Below, piece after piece: positions 10,344 to 21,274 of a stretch of 64,000 nt of DNA (within the stretch, counting starts at the first letter, position 1; every line of letters begins with the position of its first letter). Origin of the DNA: Neodiprion pinetum (Eukaryota > Arthropoda > Insecta > Hymenoptera > Diprionidae); the NCBI RefSeq assembly GCF_021155775.2, contig NC_060232.1, positions 17,491,922 to 17,555,921 of the forward strand. Direction: 5' to 3'. Under the pieces are notes generated by a model. The model made no database searches. It was not told the origin of the DNA and saw only the letters and a list, made by a program, of their open reading frames with translations. Made by a program: the position numbers and the translations under genes.

Positions 10344-11868
10344 TTACAACGGTTCTATGCCCTCAGTTCTATCCTACGGCTAGTTTATTGCCGGGTTGCA
10401 GCACTCCCTCCAAGGTCTGATGCCTGTTTGCCCAGGTATCGGTTGCATATTACCGTTTTACCAGCTCAGCTTCAATTTTTTCCGTACAATGGAACTAACT
10501 TTGTATTTTTTTTTTTTTTTTTTACTACGTATTAAACACTGTGGGGTGGGTCAACTCTTGGAAAGCCCCTCCGACGGTTCTTATAATCATTAAACGTGAT
10601 GTTATTTATCGCTAAATTTTACATCCTTGACACGCTTGCCCACTTTGATAATGTTGATATGTTTCGTTTTTGTCTTCGCCCAAGGTGTTAATGTGTGCAG
10701 TTTCACATGGATCTATCGTATTGCTGAAAAAATGTCTCTGTCTGATGATGAAGGGTTGTCCTTACAACAGTTCTATGCCCACAATTTTATTCTATGGGTA
10801 GTTTATTGTGGGAGTGGCGGTAAACCCATCAAGGTATGGTGTCTGTTTGTCCAGGTATCAGTTGCATATTGCCGTCTTGTCAACTCAGCGTCAATTTTTC
10901 AGTACATTGGGGCTAACTTTGTGATTTTTACTATGTATTAAACACTGTGGGGTGGGTTAACTCTTAGTAAGCCCCTCAGACGGTTTTTATAATCATTAAA
11001 CGTGATGCTATTTATCGTTGAATTTTTACATCCTTGGCACGCTGACTCACTTCACACCGTTGCCATATTTTCGTTTCATCCTCATCCGTGATGTTAAATG
11101 CGTGCAATTTCATATGGATCTATCGTATTGATGAGGAAATATCTCTGTTTGATTAATGGTTATCCTTACAGCGGTTCTATGTCCACAGTTCTATTTTACG
11201 GTTAGTTTATTGTGGGGGTGGCGGTAAACCCATCAAGGTATGGTGTCTGTTTGTCCAGGTATCAGTTGCATATTGCCGTCTTGTCAACTCATGGTCAATT
11301 TTTCAGTATATTGGGGCTAACTTCGCGTTTTTTACTACGTATTAAACACTGTAGGGTGGGTCAACTCTTGGTAAGCCCCTCAGACGGTTCTTATAATCAT
11401 TAAACGTGATGTTATTTATCGTTGCAGTTTTCGCATGCCTTGACACGTTTGCTCACTTCGATAATGTTGATATATTTCGTTTCGTTTTCATCCGTGGTGG
11501 TAAATGTGTATAGTTTCGCACGGATCTATTCTATTGTTGAAGAACTATCTCTGTTTGATGATGGGTTGTCCTTACAGCAGTTCTATGCCCTCAGTTCTAT
11601 CCTATGGTTAGTTTATTGTGGGGGTGGTGGTAAACCCCTCAAGGTATTGCGTCGGTCTGTCCTGGTACCAGTTGCATATTACAGTCTTGCCAACTCAACG
11701 TCAATTTTTCAGTACAATGAGACTAACTTCATGTTTTTTACTACGTATTAGGCATTGTGATATGGACCAACTCTTTGTAAGCCTCCCCATGCGATGCTTA
11801 TAATCGTTAAACGTGATGGTGTTCAACGTTGCACTTCCGGCATCCTTGACACACTTGCTCACTTTGAT
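10303..11868 (-). repeat. Mirror copy of the about 405 bp tandem array
   Basis: Exact inverted copy of 3770-5335, with the acgtttaaYgattataa marker mirrored near 10597, 11003, 11407 and 11814. The short plus-strand ORFs here (61-109 residues) are antisense products of the repeat, not genes. Confidence 0.85.
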
Positions 11869-12778
11869 GGTAAATGTGCTCAGTTTTACATGTATCCCCG
11901 ATGAATTCGGTCATAATTTTTCCATTGTTCCCATCCTTCATCAGAACCCGAGGTGTGAAATGCTCGAGACAAAAGAATAAAAATCTTTATGATCCTTGTG
12001 AAGCTCTATAGGATATTCGGATATTCATCGGTTCAGAATGTAACCGATCGGTGGATCGTCTGAGTGAGTTGTTATTTCGATAGGATTATACCATCACTCG
12101 AACGAACCGTATAAATTGCTTACGTCAAAATACATGAGATACGATTCCACGTTACTAGGATCAAAATCTTTCCCCGTAAACCTGTTATTGGCCCGAGCGT
12201 ATCGATTAGAATATTGTAAATTTACACCCGTGTATTTGAGCACAGCGTCGAAAGCAAGTCCCGGCACTGTGCAGTAGTGCAACGGATCTAAATCATATGT
12301 TTTGAGACATCTGGTCAGATCACCGTTTTGCATTTATCAATCTCTATAGTCCTCCATTGGTGCTAAATGGAATTCTTCCCAAACATTTTTATCATGCTCG
12401 TAACCACCGTTTGAAATATTTGCATTACATAGGTGTGAGTAGAAATGCTTCGTTGCAGGTTGCTGAGTTTCATCGAGCTTCTCCCAACAATCAACGTATC
12501 CATGGGAAAAACATCGTTGCCAGTCATCAAACTGAACTGAGTCTGGTTATTGCAGAATTTACGCGTTGTGTGTTTATCTGCATCATTCAAATATGTGGAA
12601 GGTTTATGGAAAGGATGCTGCTAGCCATAAAAATCAAACGAATCGATGAATCTCAAGCACATTATTGTTCCATTAACGCATTCGTGAATGAGATATATTT
12701 TTCCTTATTTATTGGCAGCAGTGTGATTTTTCGAGGAAAAGTTGATGCTAGCGATTTTAATAAAAATTGCGTATCCAA
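11768..12778 (-). pseudogene. Decayed Polinton DNA polymerase (right arm)
   Basis: Mirror copy of 2860-3870, on the minus strand, with the same frame breaks and the same internal deletion. The 166-residue plus-strand ORF over it (12357-12857) is antisense and is not considered a gene. Confidence 0.85.
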
Positions 12779-12834
12779 TAGGGTTGATGAATTGTGTAAA
12801 ACTGATGGAATTGTGAATTGTGTTAATGTTTATT

Positions 12835-13132
12835 ACTGTGGTATATTTATATGTTGATATAATAATCAATATACACAGGAAATAAGATTAAATGTAGTAA
12901 GTTTATTCATAAGTATGATTATAAGGATACAAATGATATATACCAGTGAGTACAATAGGAAGCGTGGAAGCCGGCATGGCATTCACACGAGCGCCCAAGA
13001 CCGAGTGCTTGGCCCGCGCACCGTAGTCACACGCAGAGTATAATCACACATACCAACATACGTGCATACTCGCGCACACTCGCATACGCACAATAGCGTA
13101 TGCCGTACTACCTTACTCACATACATCACAAT
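12835..13132 (-). repeat. Gypsy 3' LTR
   Basis: 298 bp, plus-strand ends actgtgg...cacaat, identical to 17701-17998. It contains AT-rich sequence and a purine/pyrimidine alternating stretch of acac/gcgc type. Confidence 0.92.
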
Positions 13133-13146
13133 CTTCCGCCTTTTTT
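13133..13146 (-). promoter_or_regulatory. Polypurine tract
   Basis: On the minus strand the sequence aaaaaaggcggaag abuts the 3' LTR. This is the standard position and composition of the plus-strand primer of LTR retrotransposons. Confidence 0.75.
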
Positions 13147-13169
13147 AAACATGCGTTCAACCGCGGAGA

Positions 13170-16100
13170 TCATCGCAGATTCGGACGCTTTATCATTTGA
13201 TCGACGTGTCGCTTTTGTTTTACATTGTCACTATCTTTGACAATGAACGTCGACGGTGACACTTGTTTTACAACTTCACCTACAATTCGTTTCTCACTTC
13301 TAGTCGCGTGGTTGTCAAACGCAACAATGTCTCCCTCTTCTATATCGTTCTTACGCTTGCCTGAACGCGATACAATTTGCGCTCGCTGTTGTTGTTCAAC
13401 TCTCGCTGATACACTAGTTCTTAGTAGATCAAATCGCGTGCGCAATTCACGCTTGTACATCAACTGTGCTGGGCTCTTGCCGGTAGTACAATGCTCAATA
13501 CTTCGGTAGTCTATCAAAAACAAGTTAACGGCATCCGCCGGTTTCTCCCCCCCTTTAACAATTTTGTGCACTTTATCTTTGAATGTTTCAACAACATTCT
13601 CTGCCGCGCCATTTGTGGCAGGATGGTACGGCGGTGAGAAACTATGGTGAACACCATTCTGTTCTAAAAATGACAAAAACTCTGTTGCTCTAAATTGTGG
13701 TCCCCCATCGGTAACAGCATGAAACGGCATTCCAAAACGTGCAAACAGATTTTTGAATTCCTCAACTATCCTATACGCTTTTGTATTATTCTTAAAGTTA
13801 ATGACTTCAGGCCACTTCGTATGCGCATCGATGAGTACTAGATACATATCTCCATAGAATGGGCCTAAAAAATCACAGTGAATTCTATGCCAGGCGCGAT
13901 CTGGCCAAGGCCAAGTTGTCAGTGGCGTGTGCGGTGGTTTTTTTTGTTCTACCAGGCATGTCGTACATGCCCTTACATAATCCTCTATATCCCTGTCTAT
14001 CCCCGGCCACCACACATAAGATCGAGCAAGCATTTTAATTTTTACGATACCCATGTGCGACGCGTGTAATTCTTTTAGCATTAGCGGTCGCATCGACTCG
14101 GGTATGACTGCTCTTAACCCCCAAAACAAGCATTTATTGTCAACCGTATATTCTAACCTTCTAGAATAATACTCTTTCTCACCTTCCGATAGATCCTTAG
14201 AATCAGGCCAACTTGATAGTGTGTACTTTATTACTTTTAAAATGGTTTCATCAGTTATGCTTTTTTTTGCTAACATTTTACTATCAAACGTATCGAAGCC
14301 ATTCTTAAAAAAATTTAAAGGTGAGAAATTGTTCTCTAGCAACTCTGTTTCATCTTCTATCGGTAGGCGAGATAGTGCATCGCAGTTTGCATTATCTTTT
14401 GACTTGATATACTCGACTGTATACCTGAATCCCGACAAGTAGTAAGCCCAACGCTGCAGTCTATTATTCGCCGTAGCAGGTATGCCTCTACGTGGGCCAA
14501 GTATCAGTTGTAACGGTTGGTTATCGGTACGTAATATAATATCTCTACCGTAAACAAATTGGTAGAAACGTTTGAACCCAAAAATTATAGCCATAGCCTC
14601 TTTGTCTAAAATTGTTCGGTTCAATTCTTTTTTCGCAATTTTCTTTGACGCGTACGCTATGGGTTTCTCGGAACCGTCTTTGTATTTGTGCGAGAGGATT
14701 GCTGATAATCCATACGAAGACGCGTCACACGCGAGTACAATTTTTTCCTTTGGGTCGTAATTCGCTAAAACGCGTGGCGAAATCAATTCATTTTTCACCC
14801 ATCTAAACGCTTTATCACAATTTTCATTCCACTTAAATTCTTTAGCGTTCGCACAATCATACAGGGGTTTCATATTATCCGAGCGATTCTCCAAAAATCT
14901 AGCGTAAAAGTTGACTAAGCCTAAAAAAGAATGCAATTCTTTAAAATTCTGTGGCTTTGGAGCGCTAATCATAGCTTCTACTTTAGAACGTGCTTTATGC
15001 AAGCCGTCTTTATCAATAACAAAGCCTAAAACCTCAATTCTCTCGTTTAGGAATTTGCATTTCTTGTTTAGCTTTAGTCCGTTTTCTTTCAAACGATCTA
15101 AAACTTTTTCCGTTCGCTCTGAGCATTCTTCTTTATTGCGACCCATTATGTATATATTATCGATATACGCAATCGTTCCTTCAATTCCTCGCAAGCACTC
15201 ATCCATTTTTTTCTGAACATTAGCGGGCGCAGACGCTATTCCTTCTGGTAATTTCGTATACCGGTAAAGACCTTTTTGCGTTACAATAGTTAAAAGTTTG
15301 GAACTTTCTTCGTCTAACCCGAATTGCATGTAGCAATGAAACAAATCTAACTCGGTATAATAAACTCCTCCTTGCAGTACGGTAAAAATGTCATCTATAG
15401 AGTGCAAAGGATAATTATCAATAATAATGAAAGGATTTATCGTTAATTTGAAATCGCCGCATATACGGAGTTTACCATTACCTTTATACACGGGAACGAT
15501 AGGCGTAGCCCATTCACTTGTGTCGACTTCTTTTAAGTGTCCCAAACCTACTAATCTTTCTATTTCTTTGTCTACGTCCGGACGTGTTGCATGCGGTACC
15601 GGTCTACATTTCGTCGCGATCGGACGTGCTTTGTCCGTTAAGTGGATCGTAACTTTACTCTTATTGTACAGCCCGGGTTCGTTGCTAAATAAATCTTTAT
15701 ACTTCTCAAAAAAATACTCTTTAATTTTTTCTAAGTTAATTTTATTTAAAAAATGACCTTTTCCATTATCTTTTTCTAACGTCAATGGCCAGCACCCGTG
15801 TGCTGCTAACCATTGCCTACCAATGAGCATCGGCCCGTCACCTGGTAATACAAAACAGTACAGCGTGCGCTCTTTACCATTGAATTTAACTTGTAAGTCT
15901 ACTAGTTTACCGAGCGGACGCAAAACCTTGTCATCATACGTGCGCAGTTTGACATCCGTTTTAATTATTTTTTCATTTTTGAAAAACTTATTTTTCTCTG
16001 ACTCGGAAATTACCGTTGCGAACGTGCCAGTATCCAATTCCATGCTAACATTCTTTCCGTTTACACACAAGTCAACATTCATCGGCTCCGCGCGCGCGCC

Positions 16101-17432
16101 GCTCTCATTCACACACGCGTTCGCATACACATACTCATGCCCGTTGTTGACTACGTCGATACTGTAGAACTCGTCCTCGTGGCTGCGCTGTTCTTCTTCT
16201 TCGGAGCGGCTGCTTTCGTCCAGCTTGTGTACGCTGCTCCCTTCCGGCTGCTGCTCCTTCTTCTTATAGCAGACGCCCTCTAGATGACCAATTGTTTTGC
16301 AGAAGTTGCACTTCTTATCCCTGTGTCGGCACTCGGCGCGAACGTGGTTCGCTTTTCCGCAGCAGAAACACCCACTGTTTGTATTTTTCTCTCTTCGGTC
16401 GCGCTGCGCGTTGCTCGGCTTTTCTCTCCGTTGCTGGTGCTGCTTCGACCTTTGCTTCCCGCCTTTTGGATTACCACGAAAAGCAAACACCTCTCTTTGC
16501 GTATTTTTCTTGTCTAACGCGCACGTTGCATCTGTGGCGTTTTTCACAGCAGACTCCCGTGCGACTGCTTCTTTTAACGCATTCGCGAACGTTAATTTGG
16601 GGTCTCTAAAAAGTGAGACACGAGTCTCTTCATCTCGAATCCCTACTACAAATTGATCTCTTAGTGCCGTGTCTAAACTTGTGAAATTACAGTTTAAAGC
16701 AAGCCTCCTTAACCTCGCTTCAAATTCGGCGACTGACTCGTTCTGCTGCTGCTTTGCCTGCGCGAAGGTACACCGCTCCATCACTTCCGATGGCTTCGGC
16801 TTTAGGTGCCCTTGCATTAGCGTTTTTAAATCGGCATACTTTTTGTCTTTCGGCAAGATTGGAGCACACAAGCTCTTTGCCAGCTTGTACGCCTCTTCGT
16901 CCAACCTTGTTAGCAACCAAATGTGTTGCTTATTTTCCGCAATATCCTTCATCGCAAACAGCAATTCCAATCTCTCAACGAACAGGTCCCAATCGTCTTT
17001 TCCCAAACAGAATTCCAGCTTATTGTTGTCTCCCGCCATGTTGTCGTCGTCGTCGGACTCGGCGTTCGGAGCACCTACGTCACTTCCTTTCTTTGTGTCG
17101 TCGGCGGACACGTTTCGGAGCACCTTTTCCGTTTCGTTTTTCGTACTTTCGGTGCCTTCCGCGGACTCGAACGACTCGTTACTCGCGTTTAGTTCCGAAT
17201 TGTCTTTTTCTAACACCCCACTCGCGTCGGTTTTCTTTTCAGTTTTCGCGGCTTCTCGTGCTTCTATCTCTTGCCTTACGACTTCTTTTAATTCTTTACG
17301 TAAGGTTGCAAGCGTTTTAGATATGTCAACGGTAATGTTACGTTTTTGAAACTCTTCAACTACACTCTTCGCATCGAGTTTGTACACCCATCCTACCGTT
17401 GACCCCTTTTTTTCGTCGTCACTACCACTCAT
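13170..17432 (-). CDS. Gypsy Gag-Pol polyprotein (1420 aa)
   Basis: A single ORF starting with ATG at 17432. Order of domains: an acidic N-terminal Gag region; a Gag capsid-like segment (about residues 145-300, WLLTRLDEEAYKLAKSL); two CCHC zinc knuckles (CFCCGKANHVRAEC and CNFCKTIGHLEGVC, about 353-392); aspartic protease with MELDTGTFATVI (about 463); reverse transcriptase with the palm motif at about 755; RNase H (ACDASSYG, about 900); integrase HHCC finger and DDE core (DFLGPFYG about 1186, VTDGGPQF, then AAENVVETF). It resembles K02A2.6-like insect Gypsy proteins. The catalytic YxDD box reads YIDN, losing the second Asp, which would be expected to impair polymerisation. The frame is otherwise intact. 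ORFs on the opposite strand are shadows. Confidence 0.95.
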   Translation of the reverse strand: MSGSDDEKKGSTVGWVYKLDAKSVVEEFQKRNITVDISKTLATLRKELKEVVRQEIEAREAAKTEKKTDASGVLEKDNSELNASNESFESAEGTESTKNETEKVLRNVSADDTKKGSDVGAPNAESDDDDNMAGDNNKLEFCLGKDDWDLFVERLELLFAMKDIAENKQHIWLLTRLDEEAYKLAKSLCAPILPKDKKYADLKTLMQGHLKPKPSEVMERCTFAQAKQQQNESVAEFEARLRRLALNCNFTSLDTALRDQFVVGIRDEETRVSLFRDPKLTFANALKEAVARESAVKNATDATCALDKKNTQREVFAFRGNPKGGKQRSKQHQQRREKPSNAQRDRREKNTNSGCFCCGKANHVRAECRHRDKKCNFCKTIGHLEGVCYKKKEQQPEGSSVHKLDESSRSEEEEQRSHEDEFYSIDVVNNGHEYVYANACVNESGARAEPMNVDLCVNGKNVSMELDTGTFATVISESEKNKFFKNEKIIKTDVKLRTYDDKVLRPLGKLVDLQVKFNGKERTLYCFVLPGDGPMLIGRQWLAAHGCWPLTLEKDNGKGHFLNKINLEKIKEYFFEKYKDLFSNEPGLYNKSKVTIHLTDKARPIATKCRPVPHATRPDVDKEIERLVGLGHLKEVDTSEWATPIVPVYKGNGKLRICGDFKLTINPFIIIDNYPLHSIDDIFTVLQGGVYYTELDLFHCYMQFGLDEESSKLLTIVTQKGLYRYTKLPEGIASAPANVQKKMDECLRGIEGTIAYIDNIYIMGRNKEECSERTEKVLDRLKENGLKLNKKCKFLNERIEVLGFVIDKDGLHKARSKVEAMISAPKPQNFKELHSFLGLVNFYARFLENRSDNMKPLYDCANAKEFKWNENCDKAFRWVKNELISPRVLANYDPKEKIVLACDASSYGLSAILSHKYKDGSEKPIAYASKKIAKKELNRTILDKEAMAIIFGFKRFYQFVYGRDIILRTDNQPLQLILGPRRGIPATANNRLQRWAYYLSGFRYTVEYIKSKDNANCDALSRLPIEDETELLENNFSPLNFFKNGFDTFDSKMLAKKSITDETILKVIKYTLSSWPDSKDLSEGEKEYYSRRLEYTVDNKCLFWGLRAVIPESMRPLMLKELHASHMGIVKIKMLARSYVWWPGIDRDIEDYVRACTTCLVEQKKPPHTPLTTWPWPDRAWHRIHCDFLGPFYGDMYLVLIDAHTKWPEVINFKNNTKAYRIVEEFKNLFARFGMPFHAVTDGGPQFRATEFLSFLEQNGVHHSFSPPYHPATNGAAENVVETFKDKVHKIVKGGEKPADAVNLFLIDYRSIEHCTTGKSPAQLMYKRELRTRFDLLRTSVSARVEQQQRAQIVSRSGKRKNDIEEGDIVAFDNHATRSEKRIVGEVVKQVSPSTFIVKDSDNVKQKRHVDQMIKRPNLR

Positions 17433-17700
17433 TAGTAACGGTTTCAGTAAGCAATCGTCTCTTATACGTTTGCTTTTCCTTTCGATCGCGTCTTTTTACA
17501 ATCGAAAATTTCACACTTCTTTCGCGAAAATATATCGATTTTCGACGAAATACGCGTACCGCACTTTTAATCTGTACTTACGCGGACTCTTATGATTTTT
17601 AACGTCTTGGCGCTTACGTATTTTCACTTCCTAACCTCTTTCGAACACGTGTTCTCCTACTTTACTTTTCACACGCGTACACCAATTTACCTCGTCGCCA
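17433..17700 (-). other. Gypsy 5' leader with primer binding site
   Basis: Untranslated leader between the 5' LTR and gag. Directly next to the LTR (17682-17700) the minus strand begins tggcgacgaggtaaattgg. Gypsy elements commonly start their tRNA primer binding site with TGG at this place. I cannot name the tRNA. Confidence 0.65.
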
Positions 17701-17998
17701 ACTGTGGTATATTTATATGTTGATATAATAATCAATATACACAGGAAATAAGATTAAATGTAGTAAGTTTATTCATAAGTATGATTATAAGGATACAAAT
17801 GATATATACCAGTGAGTACAATAGGAAGCGTGGAAGCCGGCATGGCATTCACACGAGCGCCCAAGACCGAGTGCTTGGCCCGCGCACCGTAGTCACACGC
17901 AGAGTATAATCACACATACCAACATACGTGCATACTCGCGCACACTCGCATACGCACAATAGCGTATGCCGTACTACCTTACTCACATACATCACAAT
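17701..17998 (-). repeat. Gypsy 5' LTR
   Basis: Identical to 12835-13132 by eye. Host sequence beginning aacggtcagg follows. An ORF that starts in the LTR and runs to 18224 has no recognisable homology. Confidence 0.92.
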
Positions 17999-18359
17999 AA
18001 CGGTCAGGAATATGAATATTTTTACATACTTTAATTCTAAATTAATCTGTCTTGAAAGACATGTCAGAAATCTAATTATTGCTTTACACAATGTCATCGT
18101 ACTACAACAATGCGGATTGGAAAATGTTGTGATGCATACCGCACTCTCGACAGCTCTGCTAGAATCTACTGGATTTGTATTTTCAAACATGAATAAGCCC
18201 GGTTACATTACCTATATTGCATGAGAAGTAGTACGTGTAACAAAATGAGAACCAGTAGACGGCAGAACAAGTGAAATGAGCGAATGTTACGAAGAGCTTC
18301 CTCGTCTATAGAGGAAACGGAAGCCTTTTCATGTTACCGGGAAACCTGCAAAAGATCAA

Positions 18360-18735
18360 GTTATATTAGGTTTGCTAGGTTGTACAGTTTCGAGTTGGAA
18401 TAGGTTATATTAGGTTGGGTTGTAGTGTCTTGGGTCAAGTTAGGTTATGTTAAGTTGAAGTAGCCTTGACGTAGGTCAGGTTCTAGAAACCTCGAGGCCG
18501 TCGCGCCAACTGCGAATTGCTCAAGAATTATTGAACTATCGAAGCTAGCGATCAAGCTTGATCGAATAAATCATTTAAGAAAGTATTTTATCAACTTAGG
18601 TTAGGTTGGACAGTCTTGGATTAGGATAGGTTATATTAGGTTGGGTTGTAGTGTCTGGGGTCAAGTAAGGTTACATTAGGTCAAGTCCTACCGTCTTAGG
18701 TCAGGTTAGCTTTTACTCCGCTGGGTTAGGTCGGG
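18360..18735. repeat. AGGTTA-rich degenerate repeat
   Basis: Many copies of ttaggttag and aggttatattaggttggg-like blocks. A longer block (taggttatattaggttgggt followed by tgtagtgtct) occurs near 18402 and again near 18627. AGGTTA-type interspersed repeats are common in arthropod genomes. This is not a clean telomeric TTAGG array. Confidence 0.7.
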
Positions 18736-19283
18736 TTAGAGCTGTAGATGATATAGGCAAGGAGGACGATCTCTGCGTACAGAAAGTGTCCGTAAAGCCG
18801 AGGCAAAGAAATTGAGATCGCGTCGCTGCGTGAAAAATTGTATCCATTTTCCAAACTTCACTGAGTTGACGAGTTATAAAAGTACATAGTTAGAAAAGAA
18901 AAAAATGGTTCTCAAATTAGAGAAGATTTCTGTAAGTACCAAGTTTCATCGTCTTGCTCATTATAAATGTTTTTATCGTGACATGTTTAAGAGTTTTTGA
19001 ATCGTTCAATTATTTGTGTCTATGTGTGCAAAGAAAAAGTATTCAAGTTTCGGGAATTCTTCATTTTGATTCATTGCTCATTGTTCATGATAGTATTCTG
19101 CGGCACATGGTTTTCGCTCTTTTTATTCGAAGCGTTTCCGTAAATTCAAATTTGGTTGTTTATCCATGTCTACAGTATCTGCTGAGGACTCTAGAGTCCC
19201 TAGGGTGCGTCAGTAGAAAGGATTTTAAGAAACACCGACAAGGTGGGGCGGAAATTTGAAGCGTAATTGCATATTTTCGAGGG

Positions 19284-19415
19284 CTAGCTGACGACTACCG
19301 ATGGCAGGGTGACGATTTCATAGACTTCTTCGGCATCAGATGGCTGATCGATGGGTGGTGGGGGCAACGCTGCCCCTTCAAGGATAGGGATCACCCGGCG
19401 TGAATTACCAAACAT
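19284..19415 (-). CDS. Possible short exon or small ORF (43 aa)
   Basis: An ATG-initiated ORF whose translation has protein-like composition: RRVIPILEGAALPPPPID, then a short acidic part ending in VTLPSVVVS and a stop. An AG dinucleotide precedes the ATG, so it could be the terminal exon of a spliced gene on the minus strand. It is locally GC-richer than its surroundings. I do not recognise the family, and chance cannot be excluded at this length. Confidence 0.2.
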   Translation of the reverse strand: MFGNSRRVIPILEGAALPPPPIDQPSDAEEVYEIVTLPSVVVS

Positions 19416-19835
19416 CTTTCCTCATGCCTCTTTTTTTAATTGTTTTCAAATAAAAACAAGGGTTATTTATCAGCCAGTTATATATCATATTTGATTCTGT
19501 CTGTGAATTAAAACTCATTTCCTCTCCAAATAACTTGTAAGTTAGTTATAGAGTATTTTCAGGCTTAGCTGTGAATTTTTTTAAGTATAGCGTCGTTTAT
19601 CTTGTTTACATAACGTTGGTAAATTTTGGTTCGATGTTGTGTCGAGATCTTTTTGTTTGGGGATTCTTCTGAGAAATTTTTAATGGTATTTTGATTTACT
19701 AAATCATTTGTGCTATTCGTAATACCGTTTGTTGTTTGCATTTTCACGTCTTGATTTTGATCTTGTGCTCGTCTAGTATCGTTTGATTGACTCGATGTTT
19801 TTGCCAGATCGTTATCTATGCATGTACGGAGATTT

Positions 19836-19885
19836 CATTATTGTTATTATTGTTATTGTTATTATTATTATTATTGATGATGATA
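19836..19885. repeat. (ATT/GTT)n microsatellite
   Basis: Short trinucleotide run of tta/ttg units ending in gatgatgat. Confidence 0.85.
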
Positions 19886-20069
19886 TGTTACACCTGTATG
19901 CATAAGGGAAGATAATGTGGAGATATTTTGTGTAATTGAATATTTTATTGTAATTCTTAGACGATTCACAGTTTCCGTGTAAAAAATGTGCATGCGTCGG
20001 GTTGCAAGCCGCTGTGTTTACCGATCCAGGATTGTGAGTGGGGAGAGGTTGTGAAATTGATCAATATGG

Positions 20070-20520
20070 CTGTTCATGTGGCTATGCAAAAATCAAAAAC
20101 CTGCACACCCACAAGCACCATTGGGTCATGTGATGGGGAAAAAAATCGGTCCACGATAAAGCAGGTAGTGGGCAGCGCGCAGTGGTGACTGGGTGGAGGG
20201 CTGCGGTGGTGGACCACCGCATCCATCAAAGAATAAAAAAATTTCACGACAAACAAGTCTGAGCCTGCACACCCCAACCCTTCTCAGCGTGGGGCATGTG
20301 ATGGGAGAAATCGGTCAACGAAAAGCAGGTAGCGAGCAGTGTTTGGCGTGAGAAAAATCTTGTCTCGTCGACTCTTGACCGGATGCTTTGTGCACATACA
20401 GTTTTGGGGCTTATGACTCTTTATAGCGAACAAGTCCGAGCCTGCACGTCCCCAACCATATCAGCGTGGAGCACGTGATGGGAAAAATTGATCATCAAAA
20501 AAGCAGGTAACGATCTCTTG
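20070..20520. repeat. Three diverged tandem repeats of about 160-170 bp
   Basis: A block with gagcctgcac..cccaac, then catgtgatggg, then aaaa..tcggtc, then aaagcaggta occurs near 20100, 20265 and 20428. Spacing is about 165 bp and divergence is considerable. The small ORFs here are not conserved between units, so this looks like a degenerate minisatellite and not coding DNA. Confidence 0.65.
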
Positions 20521-20939
20521 AGAAAATTTTCCCAGCTCATACTGTTGTCGCGTTACATTTTTGCCTGTATGTCACGAGGCGTACATCCCATGAACGATTG
20601 GCTGATTGCTTTTTGCTCGGTGGAGGGTGAGCGTGTATCCTTTCATATAAATCCGAATATCTGTTTGAAACTTCTCTAGCATTTTGAAAAATCTCTCGTG
20701 CAGAAACAGGTGTTTGACAAAGTGAGTGGTGGAAAAAGGTGTTCATTCGAAAACCCGAACACTTCAACGAGTTTCTACTTTTGTGTGTACTTTATAGAAT
20801 ATATATAGCGCTGCACCAATCCTCTTACGATACTGCGAATGCCGATTTAATTTCCGTAATGATTATCACATTTGATTAGTATGTTAACGAAGTTTTTCGA
20901 TTTGTTTCAATTTTTCAGTATTCAGCATCATTCCCTCCC

Positions 20940-21010
20940 TTCCTCTCTCTCTCTCTTTCTAACCATTTATCCATTTATTTTATTCATTTTATTCATTTCA
21001 TTAATTATAT
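20940..21010. repeat. CT and ATTT simple-sequence stretch
   Basis: A (CT)n run is followed by catttattttattcatttt-type sequence, similar to the longer tract at 21795-22220. Confidence 0.7.
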
Positions 21011-21274
21011 TTATTTCATTTTGTGACGGGTTTTGAGTCCGCACTAATAATGTGGAAGGGGGGAACAATTAGAGACGGGGCGAGAAAGTCGGGGCTGATA
21101 GAATAGGTAAAACTTGGTGTGTATATTTGTGAGGGGGGGGATACATGTACTGCGATCGGGGGGGGTGAGTCGACTTAAAACTACGAAAGGTACAAAGGGG
21201 TTGTAGACATCAACGGGGGCTGATCACGCCTCAGCCCTTAGCGTCACTTAATCCTAACTCACAGATACGCGCGC

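Larger units (their letters stand above)
9976..15637. repeat. Right arm of the giant inverted repeat
   Basis: Reverse complement of 1-5662. The inner edge (9976) falls inside a second tandem copy of the MULE terminal module that is present only on the right (9690-9975), so the junction lies in repeated sequence. The outer limit is unknown because the left arm leaves the window. The Gypsy copy in this arm is complete and runs past 15637 to 17998. Confidence 0.95.
12835..17998 (-). mobile_element. Complete Gypsy (Metaviridae) LTR retrotransposon
   Basis: Two 298 bp LTRs, identical by eye, bracket one gag-pol ORF, a primer binding site and a polypurine tract. There is no envelope gene. Identical LTRs imply a recent insertion. 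The flanks do not show a 4-5 bp target duplication: the bases beside the element are ...gtttatt on the left and aacgg... on the right. That suggests recombination after insertion, possibly linked to formation of the palindrome. Confidence 0.93.
18736..20069. other. Intergenic DNA, no confident gene
   Basis: AT-rich sequence without a convincing gene. The only suggestive stretch is a 43-codon minus-strand ORF at 19284-19415, annotated separately. Confidence 0.5.

Noticed and set aside
12357..12857. 166-codon plus-strand ORF (and its mirror 2781-3281)
   Set aside because: Antisense to the polymerase relic; the sense strand explains the sequence.
16669..17349. 226-codon and 188-codon plus-strand ORFs
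   Set aside because: Antisense of the Gypsy gag region in a locally GC-rich stretch; no homology pattern of their own.
17928..18224. 98-codon ORF starting in the Gypsy LTR, with protein-like end (LENVVMHTALSTALLEST)
   Set aside because: Its start lies in LTR sequence, and neither splice sites nor a family could be supported. The part after 18050 might be a host exon, but evidence is too thin.
18360..18735. Telomeric TTAGG array
   Set aside because: The AGGTTA units are degenerate and mixed with other sequence; no long perfect run.
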